DNA of 64,000 bases from Ahniella sp. (GTDB taxonomy: Bacteria > Pseudomonadota > Gammaproteobacteria > Xanthomonadales > Ahniellaceae): contig JADJRU010000004.1 of NCBI GenBank assembly GCA_016712105.1, forward strand, positions 1 through 64,000, given 5' to 3'. Below, in pieces: positions 17,363-25,559 of the stretch. Position 1 is the stretch's first letter, and each line of letters opens with the position of its first letter. The position numbers were made by a program, and so were the translations under genes. A model generated the notes under the pieces. That model saw only the letters and a program-made list of their open reading frames with translations. It was not told the DNA's origin and did not search any database.

Positions 17363-18745
17363 TCAGCCGGACTCACACGCCGAGGGCAGCGGCGCAGTAC
17401 CCTTGGCCGCAGTGACGCACCGGGCTTCGCCGACCACGACGCTGTAGAAGCGATCGCTCCATGCGTGCTCAGCGTGGTCTTGCACAGCGTCGCTGGTATC
17501 GTGCGACCCCAGGCCCAGGAAGTCGAGCTTCGATTCGAGCATGTCGATTTCGCCAGCGGCCTGTTCGAAGTCCATCGGTTGCCACAGTCCCGTGCCCGAC
17601 GCGAGTCGACGCTGTGCATCGATGCCCGCGACGAACAGGCGCCCTTCCGGCACTGGATAGTGAAGATCGCCGACAATGCCGATTAGCGGCTCGGTGAAGC
17701 TGGCCTCGATGTGGGCGAGCAGCTTGGGCAGAGTCTGGTGCCCGCAGCCGACGATGGCAACCAGGCCGCGCCCGGCGACGTTAATCAGTAGCGCCTGCTC
17801 GTCGATGCGGCCAAGCACAAGCTGGCGCGGAATCGGACCCGTCGTTGCGAAGCCTTCGAGCCAGGCCGCCGGGCCCGCCGCGGTTTCGAGCGACGTCCCG
17901 GGATAGTCCATCGCAACAGGCGTCAGCACGCGCATGGATGGCGGTAGTGGACGCTGCTCCAGCCCGAGGGAAAAGGTCCTGGCCCGCTCGAATTCGGTAC
18001 CGCCGACGTGATCGCGATGCGCGTGGCTGAGGAAGATTGCGTCGATCTCGTCGAGGCCCACGCCGAGCGCGGCGAGATTGTGTTCGAGCGGCGATGGCGA
18101 TTCGCCCGCGCGGTTGAAGCCGACGTCGAACAGCACCGTGTAGCGGTCGGTGCGGATCAGATAGGCCACACCGGGTTCCGATTTCAGACCAGGGCCAGCG
18201 CGCCAGTTCACGACCGGCAGGATCTCGACGAACGCCGTCGACGGCAGCGGACCGACGCGATGTACCTCACGTTGTTCCCAATCTTGGTCGAGCGCGGCTG
18301 CAGCGGTAGCACGCCGCTGCTCGTGCACCGCCAACAGCCCAAGACCGCTGGCGACTAACAGGGCATAGATCGCGACACGCTTGGCGACGCTGCGCCAGAC
18401 CTTGAAGTCGCGCAGCAGCGGTTCGAGGTCGGCCGCCAGCGGCATCGACTTGATCGCCGAGACGTTGGTACCGCCGGGATTGCCCTTCGGCACCCAGCCG
18501 CTCAAGTAACCCGGAATCGTGGCAATCAGCCTGAGGGCCTGGCCGAGCAGCTCGCGCATGTCGCGTCGTGCCAGAGCGATCCGAAGCATGCGCAAATGCA
18601 CAGCGATGTGTGCAAACAAATAGCGCTGGCCAAGTATGTGCGCGCGTTCGAGTGCTGCGAACGCCCCGTCGAACTCACCGCGCAGACGCGCCGCCCGGTA
18701 GTCGGATACGGCGGCACGGTAGGCGCCTTTGACCTGGTGATTCAT
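17363..18745 (-). CDS. DUF3703 domain fused to metallo-beta-lactamase-fold hydrolase
   Basis: A 460-aa protein with two parts. Residues about 1-120 match the DUF3703 pattern (AALERAHILGQRYLFAHIAVHLRML ... GNPGGTNVSAIKSMPL in outline), a small domain usually encoded as a separate gene in metal-resistance clusters. After one TM helix (about 120-140) comes a metallo-beta-lactamase fold with the dinuclear metal motif SHAHRDHVGG at about residues 236-245 and later His/Asp ligands (VGCGHQT, GIVGDLHYPV). The catalytic domain would be periplasmic if the helix inserts N-in. Its start overlaps the AraC regulator stop (ATGA), so both are one transcript. The fusion is unusual; substrate is unknown. Confidence 0.78.
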   Translation of the reverse strand: MNHQVKGAYRAAVSDYRAARLRGEFDGAFAALERAHILGQRYLFAHIAVHLRMLRIALARRDMRELLGQALRLIATIPGYLSGWVPKGNPGGTNVSAIKSMPLAADLEPLLRDFKVWRSVAKRVAIYALLVASGLGLLAVHEQRRATAAAALDQDWEQREVHRVGPLPSTAFVEILPVVNWRAGPGLKSEPGVAYLIRTDRYTVLFDVGFNRAGESPSPLEHNLAALGVGLDEIDAIFLSHAHRDHVGGTEFERARTFSLGLEQRPLPPSMRVLTPVAMDYPGTSLETAAGPAAWLEGFATTGPIPRQLVLGRIDEQALLINVAGRGLVAIVGCGHQTLPKLLAHIEASFTEPLIGIVGDLHYPVPEGRLFVAGIDAQRRLASGTGLWQPMDFEQAAGEIDMLESKLDFLGLGSHDTSDAVQDHAEHAWSDRFYSVVVGEARCVTAAKGTAPLPSACESG

Positions 18746-19509
18746 CGAAATCGTCTCCGTTTGGAACCGGCGCCATCCTCCTGCTTCGGATGCAGGTCAG
18801 TCTTGAAGAAATCGCCTACGCGCGCCGCGACCCCCGGCGTCAGCCCGATGACCTCGCTCATCGTTCGTGTCAGATGCGCCTGATCGGCGAAACCCGCATC
18901 GGCCGCCGCCTGCGCCAAACCGTGCCCCGCATTCATCGACGCGCAGGCACGGCGCACCTTGCGCCATAGCACCAGTTTGGCAAAGGGGACGCCGAGCTGA
19001 TGAGTGCACAGCGCGCGCAGCCGCGACGTCGACAGACCGGCATGCGCGGCGGCCACGGCCGCGGCGTCACGTGCGGTCACGGCACCGAGGTGCTCCAGCG
19101 CGGCGAGAACGCGACGATCGACGGCTGGCTGCGCGCCGGCGTAATGTTGTTTGAAAGCCGCGAGGCCGTCTGCCAGCGATGGAAACGGGTCGACCAGTAC
19201 GCCGAACTCTTCGGGCAGTACAGTGATCGGCGGGGCATCGACTTGCCTCAGCAGTCCCATGGCAAGCCGCGACTGCGGTTCGATCAGGATGAGGGTCAGC
19301 TTCGGCGACGGATCCAGGCTGTGCGCCACTCCGGAACGGATCAGCCAACCCGGCCCCTCGAAAACCCGGCCACCGGCATCGCGGATCCGCACCCCCGTTT
19401 TGGCGTACACGCATTGCACGGCCGCGTGTGCGTGGAAGCGGTTCTCTGCACTCTCGCCGCGAAAGGCAAGCGCTTCGTCCGCGAAAGCGATTTCCCCGCG
19501 CCAAGGCAT
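18742..19509 (-). CDS. AraC-family transcriptional regulator
   Basis: A 255-aa protein with an N-terminal cupin-like sensing half (residues about 15-110, FHAHAAVQCVYAK and a GPGWLIRSGVAHSL segment with conserved His) and a C-terminal AraC double HTH (residues about 155-240, AQAAADAGFADQAHLTRTMSEVIGLTP). It is the only transcriptional regulator in the transposon cargo. It precedes the DUF3703-MBL gene with a 4-base overlap and most likely controls that pair; whether it also controls the divergent efflux operons is unknown. The tail (KTDLHPKQEDGAGSKRRRFR) is basic. Confidence 0.85.
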   Translation of the reverse strand: MPWRGEIAFADEALAFRGESAENRFHAHAAVQCVYAKTGVRIRDAGGRVFEGPGWLIRSGVAHSLDPSPKLTLILIEPQSRLAMGLLRQVDAPPITVLPEEFGVLVDPFPSLADGLAAFKQHYAGAQPAVDRRVLAALEHLGAVTARDAAAVAAAHAGLSTSRLRALCTHQLGVPFAKLVLWRKVRRACASMNAGHGLAQAAADAGFADQAHLTRTMSEVIGLTPGVAARVGDFFKTDLHPKQEDGAGSKRRRFR

Positions 19510-19558
19510 GATCAGGAGCCCGCCACTCGGTCAGGTGACGTGCAATACGCAAGCACGG

Positions 19559-20722
19559 TCATGGATCGGTCCTCCGGTCTTCGATGGGTGATGCAACCGA
19601 GAGCGTCAGCGCCTCCGATGGGCCACCCGGAAGCGCCAGTGCGCTCGCGCGACTCGAGAGCAGCGTGCCGGCCTGGAAGTATCCCATGACCGTGCCAACA
19701 CTGCGGTGCTCCGTCATCGCCATGACCTCGCCCAACGGAACGCCCTGGCGACCCGCCTCGGTCACAAAGCCCGACCGCAGGCTGTGTGCGGCCCAGTCGC
19801 CCGGAAGCCCGGCGAGTTTCGCGCGCCGCTGGACGATCCGCGCGACCTGGTCGCCCGACAGCGCACGCGCGCCGAGGGTGCCGTGACGGTACAGACGCCT
19901 GAAGAGCGGGCCGTCGGTCAGGTGTGCGGCTTCGATCCATTGAGTGACGGCGTGGGCAGCTTCGCCGCGCAGGGGCTTTTCACGGATCGGGCCGATGGCG
20001 TTGGACTTGGTGCGCCCGAGCGCGTAGGTCCACGTGTCCGCCCGCAACCGGCGAAGGTCGCTCACCTGCATTGCCACCAGTTCGGAGCGGCGTCGGCCAC
20101 CGCCGCTCCAGGCCACCAGCAGCAGGGCGCGATCGCGCAGGCCACGCAAGCCGTCGGTGCAGGTGTCGAGCATGGACTGCAAGGGTTCGGCCACGGCGGC
20201 CGTTTTCTTGCGCGTCACGACGCCGCGCTTGGCCTGGGCGCGGCGCGCCTTGGCCATCAGCGTCTTCACCCGGTGATCGTCGGTGGGCGTGTCCCACTGT
20301 TGCAGGCGGTGCCACTTGGCCAGCACGGCCAAGCGGTGCCCGACCGTTGCGGACGACAACGGCCCGAGGGCCTTCTTGGTCATCGCGGCGACGAGTTGTG
20401 CATCGACGTCGGGTGGGAGTTCGTATCGCAGCCCGTTGCCGTGTCTACGTTCCAGATGATCGACGACGAATTGCGTCACCACGGGGACGGGGACAGGCTG
20501 GGCGTGGAGGACGCCGCCATACCGCAACGCGTACCACGCCGACCAGTAGCGCATGGCGGAGGCGTAGCTGCGTGACGTGTTCGCCGGCGTGCCTTCGGCC
20601 AGGAAATCTTCGGTCGCACGCTGGGTTGCAGCGTCGAGCGCGTCCGGGTCCAGCAGTGCGGAACCGGTCGTGGGGGCGACCAACGGAACAGGAATCAGCG
20701 TACTATTTGTTACGTGCACCAT
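19559..20722 (-). CDS. tnpS: Tyrosine recombinase TnpS (cointegrate resolution)
   Basis: A 387-aa tyrosine recombinase. The catalytic set is visible: Arg in GGGRRRSEL (about residue 211), Lys in LGRTKSNA, His-x-x-Arg in AAHSLRSGF, His in TEHRSV and the Tyr nucleophile in MGYFQAG. The N-terminal 130 residues form the SAM-like core-binding domain. It is divergent from tnpT across a 75-bp gap, which is the hallmark of Tn4651-type elements, where TnpS and TnpT resolve cointegrates at the rst site in between. The start codon lies inside a dyad of that site (TTACGT/ACGTAA), so binding could also repress tnpS. Confidence 0.9.
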   Translation of the reverse strand: MVHVTNSTLIPVPLVAPTTGSALLDPDALDAATQRATEDFLAEGTPANTSRSYASAMRYWSAWYALRYGGVLHAQPVPVPVVTQFVVDHLERRHGNGLRYELPPDVDAQLVAAMTKKALGPLSSATVGHRLAVLAKWHRLQQWDTPTDDHRVKTLMAKARRAQAKRGVVTRKKTAAVAEPLQSMLDTCTDGLRGLRDRALLLVAWSGGGRRRSELVAMQVSDLRRLRADTWTYALGRTKSNAIGPIREKPLRGEAAHAVTQWIEAAHLTDGPLFRRLYRHGTLGARALSGDQVARIVQRRAKLAGLPGDWAAHSLRSGFVTEAGRQGVPLGEVMAMTEHRSVGTVMGYFQAGTLLSSRASALALPGGPSEALTLSVASPIEDRRTDP

Positions 20723-20797
20723 ACGTAATTTGCCTATGGAACATCCATTAGTCGGATAACTGGTTGCTTATCAGACCTTAACATAGGAGAAGTGGAG
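20700..20797. promoter_or_regulatory. Putative resolution site (rst) and divergent tnpS/tnpT promoters
   Basis: Three short inverted repeats lie in under 80 bases: TTACGT/ACGTAA with a 7-base spacer (20710-20728), ATGGA/TCCAT with a 3-base spacer (20736-20748), and GATAA/TTATC with 8 bases between arms (about 20754-20772). In Tn4651-type elements TnpS acts on an inverted-repeat core in this intergenic region and TnpT binds beside it. I propose the first dyad as the recombination core. AGGAGA at 20785-20790 is the tnpT ribosome site. Confidence 0.65.
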
Positions 20798-21799
20798 ATG
20801 GCCGTCGGAGTCCCAGAAGCTGAGGTTTTCGCCGCCGCCGATCGCGTCCTCGCGCGCGGTGAACGCCCCACCGTCGAGCGCGTGCGCTTGGAGCTCGGGC
20901 GCGGCAGTCCCGCGCGCGTGGGCCAACTGCTCGAAGCTTGGTGGGATGCGCTGGCGAAACGCCTGGCTGGCGAAACGCGGCTGCCGGACCTGCCCGCAGC
21001 CGCCTCGACCGCGTTCACCGAGCTGTGGCGCGTTGCCATGGACGAAGCGCACGCGCTGGCGCAGCGGGAGTTGGATGAGCAACGCATGGCTGCGGACGCC
21101 GAACGCGCGCAGCTTCACACGGACCGGATCGACTGGGAAAAGCAACTCGCCGAGGCCAATCTGGCCCGCGGGGAAGCCGAAGCAGCGCGCACGCAAGCCG
21201 CGGAACGATTGCAAGACCTGCAGCGCCGGGTGACGCAGCTCGAGCATCAGGTCGCCGAGGACACCGAACGTCAAAAAGGCCTGGAAGCGCAGCGTCAGGC
21301 CGCCGAGCGCGATCGGCGCGAACTACAGGACCGCCTCGCTACCCGCGAAGCTGTGGCAGCCCAGGAGCGCGAGGCAGCGGCGCAGTACCTGCGAACCGTG
21401 GAAGACCGCAGCCACGCCGAGGTCGATCGTGCCCGTCAGGAAGCGAAGGCCCTACGTAATGAGATTGAGCGCACGGGTCGGACGCACCAGCAGGCCGTGC
21501 TCGAATCGCGACAGCGAGAATCCGAGCTTCGCCATCGACTCGGGAAAGAGGAACGTTCAGTCGGCGAACACGCGGCGCGCGTTCGGGCGCTCGAGGAGCA
21601 TTTGGCTCGACTTGACGGCCTCGGGGATGCCCTGCGCAGCGCCCAAGAAGCCGTTCGCACCGGTCTCGAACGAGAAGCCCAGCTTCGGCATGCGCTGGAC
21701 GAAGCCACGCACCGGAAGCTGAAGGGGAAGTTGGCGGGCTCGGGGACCCCGTCCAGAACGAAAGTGCCAGTCAATGCAAAATCCCGACAGTTGCCCTAA
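20798..21799 (+). CDS. tnpT: Cointegrate resolution protein TnpT (KfrA-like, coiled coil)
   Basis: A 333-aa protein with an N-terminal KfrA-type DNA-binding domain (residues about 1-60, EVFAAADRVLARGERPTVERVRLELGRG in outline) followed by a very long, charged coiled coil (about residues 75-310, rich in Glu, Arg, Ala and Gln). This matches TnpT, the accessory factor of TnpS recombination. The ATG at 20798 is preferred over the in-frame GTG at 20792 because AGGAGA ends only one base before that GTG. Divergent from tnpS; 267 bp upstream of tnpA. Confidence 0.87.
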   Translation: MAVGVPEAEVFAAADRVLARGERPTVERVRLELGRGSPARVGQLLEAWWDALAKRLAGETRLPDLPAAASTAFTELWRVAMDEAHALAQRELDEQRMAADAERAQLHTDRIDWEKQLAEANLARGEAEAARTQAAERLQDLQRRVTQLEHQVAEDTERQKGLEAQRQAAERDRRELQDRLATREAVAAQEREAAAQYLRTVEDRSHAEVDRARQEAKALRNEIERTGRTHQQAVLESRQRESELRHRLGKEERSVGEHAARVRALEEHLARLDGLGDALRSAQEAVRTGLEREAQLRHALDEATHRKLKGKLAGSGTPSRTKVPVNAKSRQLP

Positions 21800-21824
21800 G
21801 GCCGATTCGGCGCATTAAGCCCCC

Positions 21825-21847
21825 AATTTTACATTTGCGGGCGAATG
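21825..21847 (+). repeat. Internal copy 1 of transposon-end motif
   Basis: The sequence AATTTTACATTTGCGGGCG then AATG shares the TTTACATTT-NN-GGGCG core with the right terminal repeat and is in the same orientation. It lies 26 bp after the tnpT stop. The outer half of the terminal repeat (AAACTTGGCCAA) is absent. The 267 bases from 21800 to 22066 hold this copy, a second copy, and the tnpA ribosome site, but no gene. Confidence 0.6.
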
Positions 21848-21990
21848 ACAGAGCCCGCGGTCAATTTATTGTTTGCACAGGTTTTTTCCTCGACTCAGGG
21901 CTACGCTGACCAGTCAAAACTGCGCAGGCTTGGGGCATTCCAGGCCGGTGAGGCGCCGTGCTGACGGTAAGGCACGATCGGGGGACGCCG

Positions 21991-22014
21991 AAACTTTACA
22001 TTTTCGGGCGAATG
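21991..22014 (+). repeat. Internal copy 2 of transposon-end motif, upstream of tnpA
   Basis: AAACTTTACATTTTCGGGCG then AATG matches internal copy 1 and the inner half of the right terminal repeat. The two internal copies are direct repeats 166 bases apart and this one ends about 50 bases before the tnpA start. They could be TnpA binding sites for autoregulation, or relics of an older transposon end. Confidence 0.62.
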
Positions 22015-22066
22015 CGCGTCGCCGCGTTCACTCCATTGATATTGTTAGGAAAATAGGGGCCATGGT

Positions 22067-25000
22067 ATGACCAACCGCTCGCATCGTCTCGCCATCTTGC
22101 GCCAGGAGGAGATCGAGGAACTGTGGGGTCAGCCGAGCTTCGATTCGCGGGACCGCGACCTGTATTTCGACCTGACTCCGCAGGAACTGGCGGTCGTCCT
22201 CCAGCGGCGCAATGCGGTGGGGATCCATTTCGTCCTGCAGCTGGGCTACTTCCATGCCCGACGGATGTTCTTTGATCCCTCCGGGGAGTCGGCCCGCGAG
22301 GATATTGAGCACATCGTCGGCCGCTACTTCCCCGAACGCCGTGATTTGCCGGTTCCGGCGCCACCCTCTCGGCCGACGATGCAGTCCATCCATGACCAGA
22401 TCCTGGACCTGCTGGGATACCGCCGCTGGACCGGTGTCCGCCCCGCACTCACGACGCGGCTGAGCGAGCTCGCAACGCGCTCCACGCAGCCCAACTACCT
22501 GCTGCGCGAGGCGCTCAAGTTCGTCGATCGCGAACGGGTCGTTCGGCCCCCGTACTCCGCCCTTCAGGACCTCGTGGGCGAGGTGATGAACACTGAGCGT
22601 GACCGCCTGACGACGAGCTTGCACACGGCGCTCAGGCCGCCGGTTCGCAAACTGCTCAATGGTCTCCTCGCTGCCGATGGGACGATTTACAGCATCGGAG
22701 TGCTCAAGCAGGACCTGCGGGATTTTAGCTACACCGCGCTTCGTGAAGAGGTGGCGCGTCGCCAAGCTTTCGCGCCGTTACACGCCTTTGCCCAAGGGTT
22801 TCTCAAACAGGTCAATATCTCACCGGAAAGCAGCAAGTACTACGCCTCGATGGTGATGTTCTACACCGTGTTCAAGCTTCGGCGCATGGATCCGCTGGTC
22901 GCCCAGCTCTACTTGCTGTGCTTCGCGTTCCACCGCTACCGCCAAATCAACGACCACCTGGTGGAAGCCTTCGTCACACGTGTGGAGCTGTACACACGGC
23001 AGGCGCGCGCAGCCAGTGAGCAGGCGATGCTCGAGACGATGGAAAAAAGCGTCCAGGGCCTGCATGGAGCCGGCGATGTGCTCGAACTATTCGTCGACCC
23101 GAACATCGAGGACAAGATGCGATTCGCCGCCGTAAAAGACAAGGCGTACCAGCTACTTCCGCAGGATCGTTTTGCGCCGGTGGCGGACTATCTTCGCAAC
23201 GTTGCGTTCGACAAAACGGCCCACCAATGGAAGGCGTTTGGCGAGCTCTCGCCCGCGATCAAGCGGAACCTGCGCCACCTGTTCGCGGAACTGGACTTCG
23301 CCGGCACCCAGACCAATGAGTCGCTCTTGACGGCGGTGACGTTCTTTCAGCGACTCCTTCGGGAGAGCCGTTCGCCTAGGCAGGTCCCCAGGAAGGACTT
23401 CCCGACACAGTTCATCTCGAAGCGCATACGCCGTTATGTATTCGTCACCGGTGCCCAAGGAAAGCGTGAGCTGGACGTGGATCGTTATGAATTCGCCCTC
23501 TACCGCGAGCTGTGCGATGCGATCGCGGCCGGTAGCTTGTTCATCCGCGACAGCAATGAGAACCGCGGACTGGAAGACGACCTGATTGACGCCGACCGGT
23601 GGGCGAAGGAGAAAGGAGCAATCCTGTCTTCACTGGACGCGCCCATCCTGGAAAAGCCCATTGTCGAGACACTGGCCGCTCTTCGGGAGGGACTGGAGGC
23701 GAAGTACGCCCGCGTCAATCAGCGCATCCAGAACAAGCACAACGCACATTTCCAGTTGCGCGGCAAGAAAAGCACGCGATGGAAGCTTGAGTATCCGAAG
23801 GACGAGTCCCCGGGCATGGGTGGCTTCTACGCTCAACTGCCGATGATCGGGATTTCCGAGCTACTGAAGTTCGTCGCCGCCCAGACGGGATTCCGCCAGC
23901 ACTTTACCCATGTGCTGGAGCGTTTTGCTAAGCAGCCCCTGGACGCACCGCACCTGGATGCCGCCATTGTCGCGTTCGGAACAAACATGGGCCTGCTGAA
24001 GATGGCTGAAGTCGCCGACATGAAGTACTCGGGCTTGTCCACGACGGCGCGCAATTTCATTCGCCAAGAAACGCTACGCGCCGCCAACGACGCCATCGCT
24101 AACGCCACGGCCAAACTTTCGGCGTTCAAGCTGTTCAACATCCAGCAGCGACTGCACTCATCGAGCGATGGCCAGCGCTTCGAAACCCAAGTCGACACCT
24201 ACAAAGCGCGGCATTCGCCCAAGTACTTCGGCTTGAAGAAAGGCATCAGCGTGGTGACGGCAGTGGCCAACCATATCCCCATTGCGGGCACCGTGATCGG
24301 CGCTCACGAACATGAAAGCCACTACGTCTTCGACCTGCTGTTCAACAACACCAGCGAGGTCCGGCCCGAGCAACATTCCACCGACACGCACGGAACCAAC
24401 CAGGTCAACTTCTTCACGCTCGACACTTTCGGTTACCGTTTCGCGCCTCGCTATCGCGACATCCGGTCGAAAGCCGACCGGATGCTAGTCGGCTTCCGCA
24501 CGCCCCGCGAGTATGGCGACGCGCTAATCAAGCCATTCCGGAAGGTCAAGGAAGCGCTTATTGTCGCCGAGTGGCCGAATATCCAACGCATCATGGCCTC
24601 CCTTGGCCAGAAACATGTGACGCAGGCGACGATCGTTCGCAAACTGAGCAGCTACGAGCTGCAGAACAAAACCAAGGAGGCACTGTGGGAGATGGATGCG
24701 ATCATTCGATCGATCTACATCCTCGACTACATCGACGACGTGGAGCTGCGGCAATGCGTGCAGCGTGCACTCAACCGGGGTGAGGCCTACCACCGGTTGC
24801 GCCGGGTCGTCGCCTACGTCAACAATGGCAAGTTCCGCGTAACGACTGAAGCGCAACAGAAGATCTGGAACGACTGTGCTCGGCTAATCGCGAATGCCGT
24901 GATCTACTACAACACCGCACTGCTATCGACGCTTTACGAGAACATGCTCGCTGCCGGCAACGCGGAGGCCATCGCGCGCTTGAAAAAGGTCTCGCCGGTC

Positions 25001-25150
25001 GCATGGCAGAACGTGAACCTGTTCGGCGTGTTCGACTTCAGCGATTCGGAGGCAGAGGTGGATCTGTCAGCGATTGCATCTATCGTCGGAAACCCGCAGT
25101 TATGGGGTGTCGTCGAAGCGAACCTGGAAGGCGAGCTCTTCGAAGAGTAG
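22067..25150 (+). CDS. tnpA: Tn3-family transposase
   Basis: DDE transposase of 1027 aa, the usual size for Tn3-family TnpA (about 1000 aa). The N-terminal part has the Tn3 DNA-binding region (HRLAILRQEEIEELWGQP, DLYFDLTPQELAVV). The catalytic triad is visible: Asp in SSDGQRFET, Asp in STDTHGTNQ and Glu in LNRGEAYHRLRRVV. AGGGG at 22055-22059 is well placed for the ATG at 22067. The stop is 26 bp from the right terminal repeat. The gene is intact, so the element could be active or mobilise related ends. Confidence 0.95.
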   Translation: MTNRSHRLAILRQEEIEELWGQPSFDSRDRDLYFDLTPQELAVVLQRRNAVGIHFVLQLGYFHARRMFFDPSGESAREDIEHIVGRYFPERRDLPVPAPPSRPTMQSIHDQILDLLGYRRWTGVRPALTTRLSELATRSTQPNYLLREALKFVDRERVVRPPYSALQDLVGEVMNTERDRLTTSLHTALRPPVRKLLNGLLAADGTIYSIGVLKQDLRDFSYTALREEVARRQAFAPLHAFAQGFLKQVNISPESSKYYASMVMFYTVFKLRRMDPLVAQLYLLCFAFHRYRQINDHLVEAFVTRVELYTRQARAASEQAMLETMEKSVQGLHGAGDVLELFVDPNIEDKMRFAAVKDKAYQLLPQDRFAPVADYLRNVAFDKTAHQWKAFGELSPAIKRNLRHLFAELDFAGTQTNESLLTAVTFFQRLLRESRSPRQVPRKDFPTQFISKRIRRYVFVTGAQGKRELDVDRYEFALYRELCDAIAAGSLFIRDSNENRGLEDDLIDADRWAKEKGAILSSLDAPILEKPIVETLAALREGLEAKYARVNQRIQNKHNAHFQLRGKKSTRWKLEYPKDESPGMGGFYAQLPMIGISELLKFVAAQTGFRQHFTHVLERFAKQPLDAPHLDAAIVAFGTNMGLLKMAEVADMKYSGLSTTARNFIRQETLRAANDAIANATAKLSAFKLFNIQQRLHSSSDGQRFETQVDTYKARHSPKYFGLKKGISVVTAVANHIPIAGTVIGAHEHESHYVFDLLFNNTSEVRPEQHSTDTHGTNQVNFFTLDTFGYRFAPRYRDIRSKADRMLVGFRTPREYGDALIKPFRKVKEALIVAEWPNIQRIMASLGQKHVTQATIVRKLSSYELQNKTKEALWEMDAIIRSIYILDYIDDVELRQCVQRALNRGEAYHRLRRVVAYVNNGKFRVTTEAQQKIWNDCARLIANAVIYYNTALLSTLYENMLAAGNAEAIARLKKVSPVAWQNVNLFGVFDFSDSEAEVDLSAIASIVGNPQLWGVVEANLEGELFEE

Positions 25151-25176
25151 ATGCCCGCTCTTCTGGCGCATTGCTG

Positions 25177-25215
25177 CAAACTTTACATTTATGGGCGCTG
25201 GGTAAACTTGGCCAA
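25177..25215 (-). repeat. Right terminal inverted repeat of the transposon
   Basis: On the plus strand CAAACTTTACATTTATGGGC then GCTGGGTAAAC then TTGGCCAA; its complement matches the left repeat at 35 of 39 positions. A receptor gene reading inward is interrupted exactly at its outer edge, and translation through the repeat gives the foreign peptide NLAKFTQRP before a stop. Confidence 0.88.
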
Positions 25216-25470
25216 GTTCGTGCTGTGGACACCCACTTCGTTCGCCACCGTCTCACCGATGGTGCTGGCCCGGCGGTCCTCCAGCTCTGCACCGGCAATG
25301 ATCTTGATCGGCTGCGCCGCTTCATGGCTGGGCTGTCCAAGCGGGTCGGCACTGACCACGACAGCATCGAGCTTCTTGGCGTGGTGTTCGGGTTGTTTGG
25401 TGTCCTCTGCAAAGGCGTGGCTGGTGCTGAGGGCAGCAATGAGGGCAAGAAACAGCGGGCGACGACTCAT
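25216..25470 (-). pseudogene. TonB-dependent receptor (ZnuD type), truncated by transposon
   Basis: Only the first about 84 residues remain: signal peptide MSRRPLFLALIAALSTSHAFA, a His-containing stretch (TKQPEHHAKK), then the start of a plug domain (LDAVVVSADPLGQ ... RRASTIGETVANEVGVHST). The GETVA-x-x-x-GV-x-S pattern is like plug domains of ZnuD-family zinc receptors, where an RPIIRGL-type segment would follow. At that point the transposon begins and the frame ends 9 codons later. The rest of the receptor is not on the other side of the transposon. A Zur-like palindrome lies 32 bp upstream of its start. Confidence 0.82.
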
Positions 25471-25501
25471 GAAGGGCTCCAGACTGGCGAATGATCGAAA
25501 G

Positions 25502-25513
25502 ATGTTATAACAT
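25502..25513. promoter_or_regulatory. Zur-like operator between receptor and MerC-domain genes
   Basis: The perfect 12-bp palindrome ATGTTATAACAT is AT-rich in a high-GC context and lies in the 89-bp divergent region between the ZnuD-type receptor (start 25470, minus) and the MerC-domain gene (start 25560, plus). Its arms resemble Zur half-sites (TGTTATA), but the box is shorter than the enterobacterial consensus. Zinc-dependent repression of both genes is inferred. Confidence 0.55.
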
Positions 25514-25559
25514 TACTTTCCTCGGCGACAAGTGGTTGCCGCATCTCCATAATCGAGCC

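Larger units (their letters stand above)
1529..25215. mobile_element. Tn3-family transposon, Tn4651 (tnpS/tnpT) type, carrying metal efflux genes
   Basis: The ends are 39-bp inverted repeats at 1529-1567 and 25177-25215 with 4 mismatches. Inside lie a full-length Tn3 transposase at the right end, divergent tnpS and tnpT with a resolution site between them, and about 18 kb of cargo on the left: two RND efflux systems, a P-type ATPase, a PII-like protein and a regulator. Both ends cut genes (a PD40 gene on the left, a ZnuD-type receptor on the right). The bases just outside (GGCTC left, CGTGC right) are not a 5-bp target duplication, and the flanks are different genes, so a later deletion or recombination joined them. 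The outermost bases are not the GGGG usual for the family, so the end is defined only by the limit of the match. Confidence 0.87.
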
